From assembly GCA_964496875.1 (NCBI GenBank), contig CAZCBH010000005.1:76549-140548 (forward strand): DNA of 64,000 nt, read 5' to 3'. The notes beneath the pieces are model-generated. The model was not told the DNA's origin, made no database searches, and saw nothing but the letters and a program-made list of their open reading frames with translations. Source of the DNA: RI-106 sp964496875 (GTDB lineage Bacteria > Cyanobacteriota > Vampirovibrionia > Obscuribacterales > Obscuribacteraceae). The position numbers and the translations under genes are program-made. Numbering within the stretch: position 1 is the first letter of the stretch; each line of letters starts with the position of its first letter. This document shows, in pieces, positions 50,162 to 59,904 of this stretch.

Positions 50162-51435
50162 TGTTCCGGTGAATCCTCAAAAATTGCCAGGCGAGACGCG
50201 ATAGAGCTCAAGAAGCTCTCCTTGCTAAGAGTCGCCAGGGCTCGATTTAAATTTCCTGTTTTAACCGGATGGGTGACTATGATCACATTGGCGGCTTCGG
50301 CAGTGACACCTCTCTGGATGATGCTGCTTATACTGATTTCGTGTTCACCAAATATGGTTCCGATACGGCCGATCACGCCTGGATGATCATCGACAGCCAG
50401 TCTTAGATAGTACGCGCTTTGCCATTCTTCCGGGTCCTGAACCGTTTGCCAGTCACCTGCGACCTTGGTGTGGAAGTAAGAGGCGAAGTCCTGAAGCCTG
50501 AGAGCGGTGGCGAGGTTGACGACGTCACCAACGACTGCAGAGGCGGTGGGAAGTTGACCGGCGCCGGGTCCGATCATCATCAGCTCTCCGACAGCGTTCC
50601 CTCTTACTACAATGCCGTTGCTAGCCCCGGATAGACTGGCTATAGAATGGCTGAGAGGCACCAGTACCGGTTGCACTCTGGCGGAGATGGCACCACTTTC
50701 CATGCGGGAGGCCATACCCAGAAGCTTGATTCTGAAGCCGAATTCGGCGGCGTGTTCCAGATCCTCTTCCGCTATCTGAGTTATACCTTCTCTGTAGATG
50801 TCTTCCGGTTTGACGAATTTACCGAAAGCCAGGGCGGTGAGAATAGAGAGTTTGTACGCCACGTCAAAGCCCTCTACATCACTGGTCGGATCCGCTTCGG
50901 CAAAGCCGAGATCCTGGGCTTCTTTCAGTACCTGGGCGAAGGGGAGTCCCTCTTTCTCCATCTTAGAAAGGATAAAGTTGGTCGTACCATTTAGAATGCC
51001 GAATACCGAAGAGATCTGGTTGGCTTCCAGTCCCTTTTGAATCGTCGAAATCAATGGAACTCCACCTGCTACTGAAGCTTCGAAGAAAATTGCCACTTCC
51101 TTTTCTCGGGCTATTCTAAAGAGCTCCGGCCCGTTTTTGGCTAGCACTTCTTTGTTGGCGGTGACCACATGTTTTCCTGAACTTATCGCTTCGGTTATCA
51201 GCTTGAGGGCCGGCTGCTCGCCACCCATTACCTCTATCAGCACTTCGATTTCGGGATCGTTTACCACCGTTTCGGGGTTGTCGGTGATTTCGCAGTCGGG
51301 TGAGATCTCACGGACCTTCGAGAGATCGCGAACGGCCACTTTTTTGAGATGGATGGTCGGATGGTTGGATAGCAGTTTGACTACTCCTGCGCCGACTGTT
51401 CCCAGTCCGAGCATTCCTACGACTACGTTTGCCAT
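50158..51435 (-). CDS. hom: Homoserine dehydrogenase
   Basis: This 425-residue enzyme reduces aspartate semialdehyde to homoserine. The Rossmann motif GLGTVGAGVVKLL is at the N-terminus. The catalytic domain has NKEVLAKNG, FEASVAGGVPLI and NGTTNFILSKM. A C-terminal ACT domain (about 340-420) indicates threonine feedback. AAAGG lies 5-6 nt before the ATG. It heads the threonine operon; asd is not in the window. Confidence 0.96.
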   Translation of the reverse strand: MANVVVGMLGLGTVGAGVVKLLSNHPTIHLKKVAVRDLSKVREISPDCEITDNPETVVNDPEIEVLIEVMGGEQPALKLITEAISSGKHVVTANKEVLAKNGPELFRIAREKEVAIFFEASVAGGVPLISTIQKGLEANQISSVFGILNGTTNFILSKMEKEGLPFAQVLKEAQDLGFAEADPTSDVEGFDVAYKLSILTALAFGKFVKPEDIYREGITQIAEEDLEHAAEFGFRIKLLGMASRMESGAISARVQPVLVPLSHSIASLSGASNGIVVRGNAVGELMMIGPGAGQLPTASAVVGDVVNLATALRLQDFASYFHTKVAGDWQTVQDPEEWQSAYYLRLAVDDHPGVIGRIGTIFGEHEISISSIIQRGVTAEAANVIIVTHPVKTGNLNRALATLSKESFLSSIASRLAIFEDSPEQ

Positions 51436-51665
51436 GATTGACCTTTGGTAAGTTAGGGAAATCCTTTTCTCTGCTTCTGTGCCGGAAGTCAGAACCGGCT
51501 CGGAGGCTCATAATTATGCCATGAATGATGGAGAATCCGGGCAGCGTTAACAGGGCTCGTAGATTCGGCGTTACATTTAAAACCGGCTATCTACAATCAG
51601 TTGCTTGTCAGAGTATCGAATATTGGGCAAAATATTTCTACATAAGTAGTTAGTCTTTTGAGTGC

Positions 51666-53093
51666 TTGTTGACATCCGTGGCGGCCGGCAGGGCAGAAAA
51701 AACAGGAGCCGACAAAGAAGAGTTGGAGATCGCTTACGACGAGCGCGGTATAGACTGGCTGAAGGAAGCCGCCGAGAGGGGAATCGTTCAGGCTCAACTG
51801 GTCCTTGCGGAGCATTATTTGAATGGCGACGGAGTGCCTCAGGATGAGAGTATGGCGCTAAGGCTTTTCACCCAGGCTTACGAGCATGGCCATGTAGGAG
51901 CCATGGTCAAAATTGCCGAACTCTATCTGGATGCCGGTCCGGTTCCGCTTGATTATGAGCAAGCTTTTCGCTGTTTTCGCCAGGCCGCTTCCGATGGCGA
52001 TCCGGAAGGTCATTATAGAGTTGCCTGTATGTACTTTGATGGGCTGGGGGTTCCACAGCAATTCGATTGTGCTTTCAAGCATTTTGAAATCGCTGCCGGT
52101 CTGGGTGTTGCCAGAGCGAGCTGGCGGCTTGGACATTTCTTCCGGGATGGGCTTCTGGATAAGCCGGATTTTCAGAAGGCGCTGGAATGCTTCGAGAAAG
52201 CGGCCCGGGATGATGTCTGGGAAGCCAGTGTCGATCTGGGGGAGATGTACCTCGCCGGCAATGGTGTCGCCAGGGATGCCCGAAAGGCGAAAGATTATTT
52301 TAAGAGCGCAGGCAGCAAGGGAAATGGCGATGCGCAGTACATGCTTGGCAGGATGTACTGTCTTGGACTGGAGCTGGGCAAAGATTTTAAAAGAGCCTGT
52401 TTCTGGTTGGATCTGGCTGTCGAAAACAAACATGCCAGAGCGATGACATTGCTCGGCTCGATGTATTTGCTGGGCGTTGGAGTCGAGCAAGATTTTGGCA
52501 AGGCTAAGAAACTGTTCGATCAGGCAAGCCAGCTCGACGAGCCGGACGCCATCGCCAAGCTCGCCTGGATTTATCATACAGGCAGGGGTGTGTCGGCTGA
52601 TCCGGGCCTGGCGTTGAAGCTGGCTCTGAAGTCTTCTGAGCTTGGCAGTGCATATGGGGCTTATCTGCTGGGTGACCTTTATTTCTTTGGTGCCTGTGAC
52701 GAGCAAAATTCGCAGGCGGCTCTCAAATCTTACGTGCTGGCAGCCGAGAGAGGTTATGCTCCTGCCCTGGTAAAAGTAGCCGAGATGTTTCGTGATGGTT
52801 CCGGCGTGCCGGTGGATGAGGCCCAGGCTTACGACCTGTTTCTTCGTGCTGCCAGTTCCGGCAGCCGCAAAGGTCAGGTGGAGTTGGCGCGAATCCATGC
52901 AGGTAGAGCCAGTAGAGAAGACCTTGTGCAGGCATACAAGTGGTATTCGATTGCCGCCACCGGTAGTGACGATCTTTCAAGCACGGCAAAGAATGAACGC
53001 GATCAGCTGCGCAAGAAAATGGACACAGGCTCTATTCTGGAGGCGCAGCGCCTGGCAAGCACCGCCTGGGATTCGAATATCACGTCTATCTAG
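51666..53093 (+). CDS. Sel1-like repeat protein
   Basis: This 475-residue protein contains about twelve Sel1-like repeats (36 residues, with A-x-x-x-G-x-x-x-A…LG-x-x-Y/M-x-x-G-x-G-V-x-x-D), an alpha solenoid. Each repeat carries the G-x-G-V-x-x-D turn. No signal peptide is present in the chosen frame. The start is TTG 51666 without a clear Shine-Dalgarno, so a later GTG (51678) is possible. It converges on the kinase gene and their stops overlap by 4 bp (CTAG). Confidence 0.8.
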   Translation: MLTSVAAGRAEKTGADKEELEIAYDERGIDWLKEAAERGIVQAQLVLAEHYLNGDGVPQDESMALRLFTQAYEHGHVGAMVKIAELYLDAGPVPLDYEQAFRCFRQAASDGDPEGHYRVACMYFDGLGVPQQFDCAFKHFEIAAGLGVARASWRLGHFFRDGLLDKPDFQKALECFEKAARDDVWEASVDLGEMYLAGNGVARDARKAKDYFKSAGSKGNGDAQYMLGRMYCLGLELGKDFKRACFWLDLAVENKHARAMTLLGSMYLLGVGVEQDFGKAKKLFDQASQLDEPDAIAKLAWIYHTGRGVSADPGLALKLALKSSELGSAYGAYLLGDLYFFGACDEQNSQAALKSYVLAAERGYAPALVKVAEMFRDGSGVPVDEAQAYDLFLRAASSGSRKGQVELARIHAGRASREDLVQAYKWYSIAATGSDDLSSTAKNERDQLRKKMDTGSILEAQRLASTAWDSNITSI

Positions 53094-54742
53094 TAGACCC
53101 GCTTTTGAAAGCGGTGAATCTGATTGTAGGGGGTGTTACCCGAGTGTTTCGAAAGCGTAGATTCCTTTCCTTCTCTCAGGTGCGGGGGATTTCTTGGTAG
53201 CAGGGATAGCTGTCTGAGCTGTCTTCTCTGGGCCGGTGTCAGATCCTTGTTCAAATAGGGACGATCGGCCCGAACGGGATTTTCTTGTGTTTTCTGCTGT
53301 TCGAGATAGTCGAGCAGTTCGTTTTTTATCTGGGCTCGGTCGGCAGGATTGAGACGGGCAAGCTTGACCAGAGGATTTGTTTCTATGCTAGTTTCAGCCC
53401 TGGCTCCAGCTCCGGTTTCGGTAGGTTTATTCTTTGACCGGCTGGAAGTATCGTTATAGCGAACCGCCGCTGATGCGAATCTCTTTTGGGGAGCTCTCTC
53501 CAGCACGGTCTGCTTCTCGTTCTTTTCTTCTTTTTCTTCTTCTTCTTCTTCTTCTTCTTCTTCTTTGGGATTAGAAGTTACCTGCCTTACTTCCTGGGTC
53601 AAGGAGGGAGCCTCTTTAGAATTATTCTCATGCGTATTGACAGTCTCTAATTTGTTTTCTAGAAGCGCGGTCGATCTGTCTATCGCCCTGGCGCTGTTCC
53701 CGGGTGAGTTGAATGAGGAGAAGCCGATGGACAGTACTACCAGAACCAGGGCAGAAAGCAGTCCGTTAAACAGAAGATCGGAGCCGTTTGGTGTAGCCGA
53801 CATCCCGGCAGAGGATATTGCCTGGATGTTTCGCTTGGGCAGAACGTAGGTTCTCTTAAGGGCTATGTTCTCCAATTCCTTTTTTACTTCGTTCATGCTC
53901 TGAGGGCGATCTGCTCTCTCGGCGCGAAGCATCCTCATAACAAGATCCTCCAGGCGCGGATGCAAGTTGAGATCCGGTGCCGATTTCGATAGGGGGGTCG
54001 GCGCATTTCTTGTCTTCAGGAGCATCGTGGTTCTTCCGTCGGTGCCCATAACCGGAAAGGTTCCGGTTAGAGAGAAGTACATGATCACCCCCAGGGTATA
54101 GATGTCGCTGCGAGCATCTATGTTTTCGCCCTTGCATTGTTCGGGGCTCATGTAGACCGGGCTGCCTAGAACTTCTCCCGGGCAGGTGAGCATCTGGGAG
54201 TCGGCTGTGATTCTTGCTATCCCGAAATCAAATATCTTCAGAAAGTCCGACCAGGGCTCCTGGGTGACCATGATATTGGCCGGTTTCAAATCTCTATGGA
54301 CAACACCGTGGCGATGGGCGTATTCCATGGCGTCTGCAATCTGGATGAAAAAATGTATCGCAGTTTCTTCGTCGAGACCATCATCCAGTTGAAGTCTTTC
54401 GCTAAGCGGTATTCCTTCTACGTATTCCATTACTATATAGGGTTGACCGAAGTCGCTGACCCCGAATTCATAGGTCCCGACCAGACCCGGATGTTTAAGT
54501 TTGCCCATGGCATGAGCTTCGCGCTCCATCCTTTTTCGACTCAGTTCGTCTCCTCCAAGATCATGGGAGAGAAACTTGATAGCTACATCTCTGCCCACAC
54601 TCTTTTGATGGGCTTTGAAGACCAGTCCCATCGCTCCTCCGCCCAGGAGTTCGATGATCTCGTATTGATCTATTTTGGTACCTATATAAGGATGCTTGGT
54701 TCTGGACGCCGTCTTAGGATTTGCTTTGTTTATCTGGCCCAT
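53090..54742 (-). CDS. Membrane Ser/Thr protein kinase with extracytoplasmic low-complexity tail
   Basis: This 550-residue kinase has the complete Hanks-type set: GGGAMGLVFKA, Lys in VAIKFL, HRDLKPANIM, DFGIARI and GSPVYMSPE. A TM segment lies at about 325-345. The outside part is low complexity: a run of Glu (nine consecutive), Lys/Glu repeats, then an LTPAQRRQLRQLSLL region. The first frame codon is GTG 54751, only 2 nt after AGGGGAG; ATG 54742, 11 nt after it, is preferred. Its stop overlaps the Sel1 gene's stop. Sel1 proteins may be its targets, but this is only an idea. Confidence 0.88.
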   Translation of the reverse strand: MGQINKANPKTASRTKHPYIGTKIDQYEIIELLGGGAMGLVFKAHQKSVGRDVAIKFLSHDLGGDELSRKRMEREAHAMGKLKHPGLVGTYEFGVSDFGQPYIVMEYVEGIPLSERLQLDDGLDEETAIHFFIQIADAMEYAHRHGVVHRDLKPANIMVTQEPWSDFLKIFDFGIARITADSQMLTCPGEVLGSPVYMSPEQCKGENIDARSDIYTLGVIMYFSLTGTFPVMGTDGRTTMLLKTRNAPTPLSKSAPDLNLHPRLEDLVMRMLRAERADRPQSMNEVKKELENIALKRTYVLPKRNIQAISSAGMSATPNGSDLLFNGLLSALVLVVLSIGFSSFNSPGNSARAIDRSTALLENKLETVNTHENNSKEAPSLTQEVRQVTSNPKEEEEEEEEEEKEEKNEKQTVLERAPQKRFASAAVRYNDTSSRSKNKPTETGAGARAETSIETNPLVKLARLNPADRAQIKNELLDYLEQQKTQENPVRADRPYLNKDLTPAQRRQLRQLSLLPRNPPHLREGKESTLSKHSGNTPYNQIHRFQKRVY

Positions 54743-54838
54743 AGCACGCACAACTCCCCTTGTTCTGCCAACTGCTCGAGCACGACTTGAACTGTCGAAC
54801 TTATTTTTAATACGTCTGCCGGAACAAAAAAGTTCGAT

Positions 54839-56497
54839 TCAGTTTGGTTCAAATAGATTAAATTTGAAACTTTCCTCTTCCGCCCCGCTTTCAGAAAGGA
54901 CGTTGTCGCTCTCGGTTGCGCTTCTCAGGAGAATAGAGAATGTGGTACCGATATTTTCTTTACTGGTACAGGTTAGTTTGCCATGGTGTGCCTGTACTAT
55001 CTGATTGCACAGATAAAGCCCCAATCCTGTCCCCGTCTTATAGTGTTTTCCCGTCTCTCCCTGACTGTATCGTTCGAAGAGATGGGGCAAGACTTTTTCA
55101 GGTATTCCCGGACCGTTGTCGTGAATTTTGATCTGGCAGTACAGATCATCAAGATTGTCGGCACTTACCTCAACAATGGAATCTTTGTTGGAAAATTTTA
55201 TCGCGTTCTGAATCAGATTGGTGAGTACATGGGTCATCGCATTTCGGTCTATTCTTACCGTCGGCAGCGCGGACGAGATATTGCATCTGAGTTCGATGCC
55301 ATGATTGCCGGCGAGCGGTTTCATCTCTTCGACGGCTTCCATAATAGATGATTCGATGCCGGCTTCCTCGAAATGCAGTACTTCTGTGTTTCTATCGAAC
55401 TTGTAGAGTTGCAATAGTGTCTTGACCATGGAAAGCAGGTCATCATTGCTACGTTTCACCATACTGAGCGCGTTTATCTGCTCCTCGGTCAAGTCTCCTG
55501 TCGCCCCGGAGATAAGACCGCTCAGTACTTTCTCAGCACCTATCAATGGGTTCTTCAGATCATGAGTCAGAACAGCCATAAAAGTATCTCGTTGGGTGGC
55601 GAGCTCCTCTCTCTCTCTTAAAATTCTGCTGCGTTCACGATCCATCCTCTCGAGTTTGCAAGAAAGTGCGGCAAGCACGGAACAGAAGACAAAGATGCTT
55701 GCTACTACCATGAATGCCGCCGCAAAGCTCCAGTTCCAGAGACCGCATTCTTGACCCAGAGAGCCTATCCATCCAAGGGTAATTGGGCAAATCAAGGCTA
55801 CCGGCAAAATTGTTCTGGCTGTCATACCACCGGTAGTATCGTTGGTGAGCAGGTGGGAGACCCTCTGATATGGTCTGATCAGCAGCATGGCTGTTCCTAG
55901 AAGAATAAACCCCAGAGCGGTGGGAGCAGCTATTCTTGTAAAAGCGCCCAAGCCACAGAGTTCGGGTAATCCATAAAGATAGCCGACAAGATTGAGCAGG
56001 GCAAGAAACAAGGTCGCGAGGATAATCAGTTGGGCCCAGGGGAATCTGCGATTGTGGTCGAAGAGTAGAGTGGCAATGGACAAAAGCAGGAAATACAAGG
56101 CTGTGGATGGCGACATCCTCCCGGGCGCGAATTGGTCTATTGCCTCGAGCTTAAAACTAAACAGCGCCTGTTCCAGATCATTGATGGTGTCGGGTAGATA
56201 GTTGATTCCGAGAATAATAATTGCGACTGCGGCGATTAAGGCTACGACAGTTCTGATGATCCAGTCCAGTCTAGCTATAGTTTCGGATCCTTCTGCTCTG
56301 AATGCCAGGAGGTGGAAATTTACGGCAGCCAGAAGAAAACAGGCAGCAGTGGTCGGTGCCACTGGAATCTGACCGGGTATCGGATTTTTCAGCACATCAA
56401 TGCCGTTCAGCCAGCCGCAAAGCACCAGAAGATTGGCTAAAATTATGATACCAACCAGCCCGTAGGCAACAGCAGTCAGGGTGGGAGATCTCTGCAT
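54839..56497 (-). CDS. Multi-pass membrane sensor histidine kinase
   Basis: This 552-residue kinase has about eight hydrophobic segments (about 10-280), then a coiled linker, a HisKA domain with the phospho-His in VLTHDLKNPLIGA (about 308-320), and a HATPase domain with NLIQNAIKFSNK (N box), DNGPGIPEKV, LFERYSQGE and GTGLGLYLC. The gene sits alone without an adjacent response regulator, so it is an orphan sensor whose partner is elsewhere. Confidence 0.9.
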   Translation of the reverse strand: MQRSPTLTAVAYGLVGIIILANLLVLCGWLNGIDVLKNPIPGQIPVAPTTAACFLLAAVNFHLLAFRAEGSETIARLDWIIRTVVALIAAVAIIILGINYLPDTINDLEQALFSFKLEAIDQFAPGRMSPSTALYFLLLSIATLLFDHNRRFPWAQLIILATLFLALLNLVGYLYGLPELCGLGAFTRIAAPTALGFILLGTAMLLIRPYQRVSHLLTNDTTGGMTARTILPVALICPITLGWIGSLGQECGLWNWSFAAAFMVVASIFVFCSVLAALSCKLERMDRERSRILREREELATQRDTFMAVLTHDLKNPLIGAEKVLSGLISGATGDLTEEQINALSMVKRSNDDLLSMVKTLLQLYKFDRNTEVLHFEEAGIESSIMEAVEEMKPLAGNHGIELRCNISSALPTVRIDRNAMTHVLTNLIQNAIKFSNKDSIVEVSADNLDDLYCQIKIHDNGPGIPEKVLPHLFERYSQGETGKHYKTGTGLGLYLCNQIVQAHHGKLTCTSKENIGTTFSILLRSATESDNVLSESGAEEESFKFNLFEPN

Positions 56498-56608
56498 CTC
56501 TCTCCACTTTCAGCATTGTTGTGATTTAAAAAGGGATACCCGTACCTACCAATATATTTCAAATTGTTAGATAGAATGTTTATCAGAGACCATTTTTAAT
56601 CTTCTTGT

Positions 56609-56659
56609 ATCCCTCATATGAGGGATGCAGACCTTGAAGTCCTGCCCAGAATGCAGGAC
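56609..56659. repeat. Two inverted repeats upstream of the orphan histidine-kinase gene
   Basis: A perfect 18-bp palindrome ATCCCTCATATGAGGGAT (56609-56626) and a 7-bp stem GTCCTGC…GCAGGAC (56639-56645, 56653-56659) lie between the folC stop and the kinase start. The palindrome could be an operator for a dimeric regulator; the stem could be part of a terminator for folC, but no T-run follows. Confidence 0.4.
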
Positions 56660-56679
56660 GTGACAGAGTTTGATGGGAG

Positions 56680-58032
56680 CTAGTTCTTTCGGGTGATTTT
56701 TTTGAGCAGCGAGCAAACCTCGGCGGCCAAGTAGAGTGAGCCGGTTATCAAAATGAGGTCCTCTTCCCCGGCCAAATCCTGGGCTCTTTCCAGGGCTTGC
56801 TCGATAGTAGAGATTGCCTCGACTTCGCCGTAGATTCTCATCTTTACTAAATCAGCCAGCTCATCGGCTGGTGTTGCCCGAGACTTGTCGATGGCGGTGG
56901 CAATCACCAGATCCGCGTCTTTTGCGACAGCATCGATAATGGCGATTTTGTCTTTATCGTTCGAGATTGCCAGGATAAGAATGAGGCGTTTGAAGACATA
57001 GTGGTCTTTGACAAAGCGCAGGGCAATCTCTGCCGACTCTCTGGTATGGGCACCATCGGCGATTATAAGGGGACTTTCGCTCAGAACCTCCATTCTACCG
57101 GGTAGACTGGCCAGCACGAGACCGTCGTTGATTTTGTTTTGATCCCATTGTAGTTCTTTGTCCGCACGACAGATTTGCTGTACAGCTGCAAGAACCGTGG
57201 CAGAGTTAATGAGCTGGTGGTGACCGAGCATTCTAGTTCGGTATCTTTCCACTCCCCGGGGACCGGCCAGCGAGAAGCTCTGCCTGTCACCTTCTACGGT
57301 CATGCTTTCTACTTTATAATGATCCGGCACATAAGTAAACTCACAACCCATGTCCTTCGCTTTTTCGCTGATTACAGCATAGGCCTCCGGGTAAGGTTGT
57401 TCTGCAATTATCACATGGCAGCCTTCTTTGATGATTTCGGCCTTCTCTCTGGCAATTTCTTCTATAGAATCTCCAAGGAAGGCGCAATGATCTTTGTGAA
57501 CCGGCACAAAGACAGCCAGCTCTTTATGATCGAATATGTTGGTAGGATCGAAGCGTCCGCCGAGACCGACCTCGAGAATCTGCCACCGTATAGGAGGATT
57601 TGCTTCTTTTACAAGATTTAGAAACAGCGAGATAAGGACATAAAATTGAGAGAATTCCCCTTCTCCAAAGGAACCTGCTTTACTTACCGCTTCCTTTATA
57701 CGGGTTACTTCCCGGGCGAAGACCTCCTCGGTTATGCTCAGTCCATTTAGAGATATCCTTTCGGTAAAGCTCTTTAAATGCGGCGAAATAAACAAGGCCG
57801 ATGGTCCATCGAGCTCATTCAGGACCGATGCCAGCATCGTGGTGGTCGACCCCTTGCCTTTGGTTCCGGTTACGTGAATGGTACTTGCACCGGTGGTAGT
57901 GCTGCCTCCGGTTCGCTCCAGGAACCTTCGCATTCGCTCCGGTGTCATCACATTCCGGTTGCAGACACCTTTAACCGGCTGGTCTAGATTGGGGATTTCC
58001 AGCAACCAATCAACCGACTCTTTGTAGTTCAT
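56680..58032 (-). CDS. folC: Bifunctional folylpolyglutamate/dihydrofolate synthase
   Basis: This 450-residue Mur-ligase-fold enzyme adds glutamate to dihydropteroate and/or polyglutamylates folate. It shows HVTGTKGKGSTTTMLASVL (P-loop), FISPHLKSFTERI, VGLGGRFDPTN, HKDHCAFLG and the C-terminal IADGAHTRESAE. ATG 58032 lies 1 nt after the HAD stop (TGAAATG). An earlier TTG frame to 58068 overlaps the HAD gene and adds 12 residues. It is probably co-transcribed with the HAD gene. Confidence 0.94.
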   Translation of the reverse strand: MNYKESVDWLLEIPNLDQPVKGVCNRNVMTPERMRRFLERTGGSTTTGASTIHVTGTKGKGSTTTMLASVLNELDGPSALFISPHLKSFTERISLNGLSITEEVFAREVTRIKEAVSKAGSFGEGEFSQFYVLISLFLNLVKEANPPIRWQILEVGLGGRFDPTNIFDHKELAVFVPVHKDHCAFLGDSIEEIAREKAEIIKEGCHVIIAEQPYPEAYAVISEKAKDMGCEFTYVPDHYKVESMTVEGDRQSFSLAGPRGVERYRTRMLGHHQLINSATVLAAVQQICRADKELQWDQNKINDGLVLASLPGRMEVLSESPLIIADGAHTRESAEIALRFVKDHYVFKRLILILAISNDKDKIAIIDAVAKDADLVIATAIDKSRATPADELADLVKMRIYGEVEAISTIEQALERAQDLAGEEDLILITGSLYLAAEVCSLLKKITRKN

Positions 58033-58033
58033 T

Positions 58034-58906
58034 TCAGTAAAGCTCTGCTTCCGCCTGTTTTCTGTCAACTATTATTCTATCGGCTATGTTTCGGACGGCT
58101 ATGCGAAGCAGAGCGCCGAGCTCTGCTGTTTTGGTGTACCTGGGTGCATGGGTGCTTAAAACCCTGTCCGTTCTCAAGAAATCTAAAAAAGCTTTTCTCG
58201 CCGATGACTCTTCGCCCGGGCGAAATATGCCAAAGGCGATGCCACCGTTCTTTTTGACCAGGGAGAAACAGGGAACATCCGTGTGTCCGTCACCCAGATA
58301 GATCATGTTCTTGAATGGAATACGACGCTCTCTTTCGTTTACGTCGATATTGACCACATACTGATTCTCCTGGGTGTCACCAGGGGTGATGCCCTTGTTT
58401 ATCTCGAATAGATAACGGGTTTTTTCGGTAAAGGTTATGGCCCGTTTGATGTTTTTGATAAGACCTGTCTCTGGGCATTCCCCGAACTGACAACCGTAGG
58501 TGGCGGTGAAGTTCTCTTTGATGAAAGGGCTTCCGTCCATTACCGCTTGTAGTCCGCCGGAGATTATGTAGAACTCTATCGACAACTGATCCGAGACACC
58601 GGCCACCACCTTTTTAAGATCGCGGAAAAGAGATTTGACACCGGGATAAAACGTTTCGTCCAGGGTGGCACCAAATTCGCTGAGCGCCTTATTCGAGAGG
58701 GGACCCAGCTCTTTTTTCTCTCCAACTCTGTCGAGGATAAGATTGAGGTAGGCGTGGGTGGGATCATAGCCCCGATCTAATAAAGCCTTTGCTTCGGTGC
58801 GCCAGAATTCCATAGAATCGATGCCACGCGACTCTAGAAGCTCACTGGTGGAATCCGGCAGCAAGGTATCGTCGAAATCAAAAATGATCGCTATGGTCTG
58901 GGACAT
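58034..58906 (-). CDS. HAD-superfamily phosphatase
   Basis: This 290-residue hydrolase has the nucleophile motif FDFDDTLLPDS (Asp 10, Asp 12 by position), the Ser/Thr motif IISGG, and motif IV YLGDGHTDVPCF for Mg2+ binding. The cap helices (about 20-100) resemble phosphoserine-phosphatase-like members (type C1). The substrate is unknown. It directly precedes folC, with 1 nt between, suggesting a shared transcript and perhaps a role in folate or related phosphoester metabolism. Confidence 0.85.
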   Translation of the reverse strand: MSQTIAIIFDFDDTLLPDSTSELLESRGIDSMEFWRTEAKALLDRGYDPTHAYLNLILDRVGEKKELGPLSNKALSEFGATLDETFYPGVKSLFRDLKKVVAGVSDQLSIEFYIISGGLQAVMDGSPFIKENFTATYGCQFGECPETGLIKNIKRAITFTEKTRYLFEINKGITPGDTQENQYVVNIDVNERERRIPFKNMIYLGDGHTDVPCFSLVKKNGGIAFGIFRPGEESSARKAFLDFLRTDRVLSTHAPRYTKTAELGALLRIAVRNIADRIIVDRKQAEAELY

Positions 58907-58942
58907 AATCAGGGATAGTTTACTATGAATTCAGGGCACTAG

Positions 58943-59710
58943 TCAGGGCAGTAATTTAGCCAGGTTGTGACTGCGCAGAAAGTCGCTGAAGAGCAGTTTT
59001 ACGTCGACCCCCTCAAAGTTGTCCACCGGCTCGTAATAGACCATCATGTCGTCCTGCCAGCACCAGTCCTGTCTTACCAGGAGCTTGCCGTCCTGATTAT
59101 AATTCGCCACGTGAGAATCCGCTTGAAGCGCCCCTTCACCTTTAGGCCTGTAAGTATCGACCTGTACTCCCTGGATAACCGAGTCGATAATCCCGGTGTG
59201 CTTATTTACCACCCAGGTGGTCCAGGTTATTTTTATCGACACTTTATCAGGAGAACTTGCCACCAGCTCTTCATCACGAATGAGAAAGTATGAGATTGTC
59301 TTGGTTTGCTCAGAGACCGTACGGTGGGGAGTTCTGACCCAGTGCCAGACATTGCCCTCTTGATCGGTCTGAAATCCATAGCGGTGCTGTCTGATATCTT
59401 TCTGGCTCTGTTGAAGCACTCCATTTTTGCGAATATAAACTGCCTGTCGGCGCCATTCACCGGCCATCCAGCGCGGTATTTTGAACCACTTGGATTTGGT
59501 GAATTGTCTTGGCAGATTCTCTTGATTGAACTGGCTGCCTGCACGCAGTCTCGGCGATACCGGCTTTACCTCGCTCGAATGCTGGATAACCGCCTTCAAA
59601 GGCTCGGCTGGCGCCGGGACTGCCGCAGACAGGGCAGATAGCCCTGCGATGAAAACAACTAATCGAAAAAATCTTGCCATTTTGAATTTTTGCTTCGATT
59701 CTAACTTCAT
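58943..59710 (-). CDS. Secreted protein of unknown function
   Basis: This 255-residue protein has a signal peptide; cleavage is likely after PAPA or PAEP (about residue 35). An internal ATG at 59680 (MARFFRLVVF) is an equally good start. The mature part has many Trp and Tyr (WMAGEWRRQ, WHWVRTPHRT, DWCWQDDMM) in a beta-rich pattern resembling small lipocalin-like proteins, but I recognise no family. It lies 36 bp upstream of the HAD gene, with no obvious link. Confidence 0.65.
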   Translation of the reverse strand: MKLESKQKFKMARFFRLVVFIAGLSALSAAVPAPAEPLKAVIQHSSEVKPVSPRLRAGSQFNQENLPRQFTKSKWFKIPRWMAGEWRRQAVYIRKNGVLQQSQKDIRQHRYGFQTDQEGNVWHWVRTPHRTVSEQTKTISYFLIRDEELVASSPDKVSIKITWTTWVVNKHTGIIDSVIQGVQVDTYRPKGEGALQADSHVANYNQDGKLLVRQDWCWQDDMMVYYEPVDNFEGVDVKLLFSDFLRSHNLAKLLP

Positions 59711-59904
59711 TCAGTTGGAAGTGGCATTATTTGTACACTTCCGGTTGGCAAGCGTCAATAGGCCCAGGTCGAGGAGAGTCTTCTCAAAGACTGCTCCTTC
59801 CTTATTCGGCTCCCTTAAGGCGTCATCGCAAAAGAGCTTAATTTCGCGCAGTTTTAATGATGAAGCCCGTATTTATTCTGGCCCTGAATACTTTTATAGG
59901 TTTA

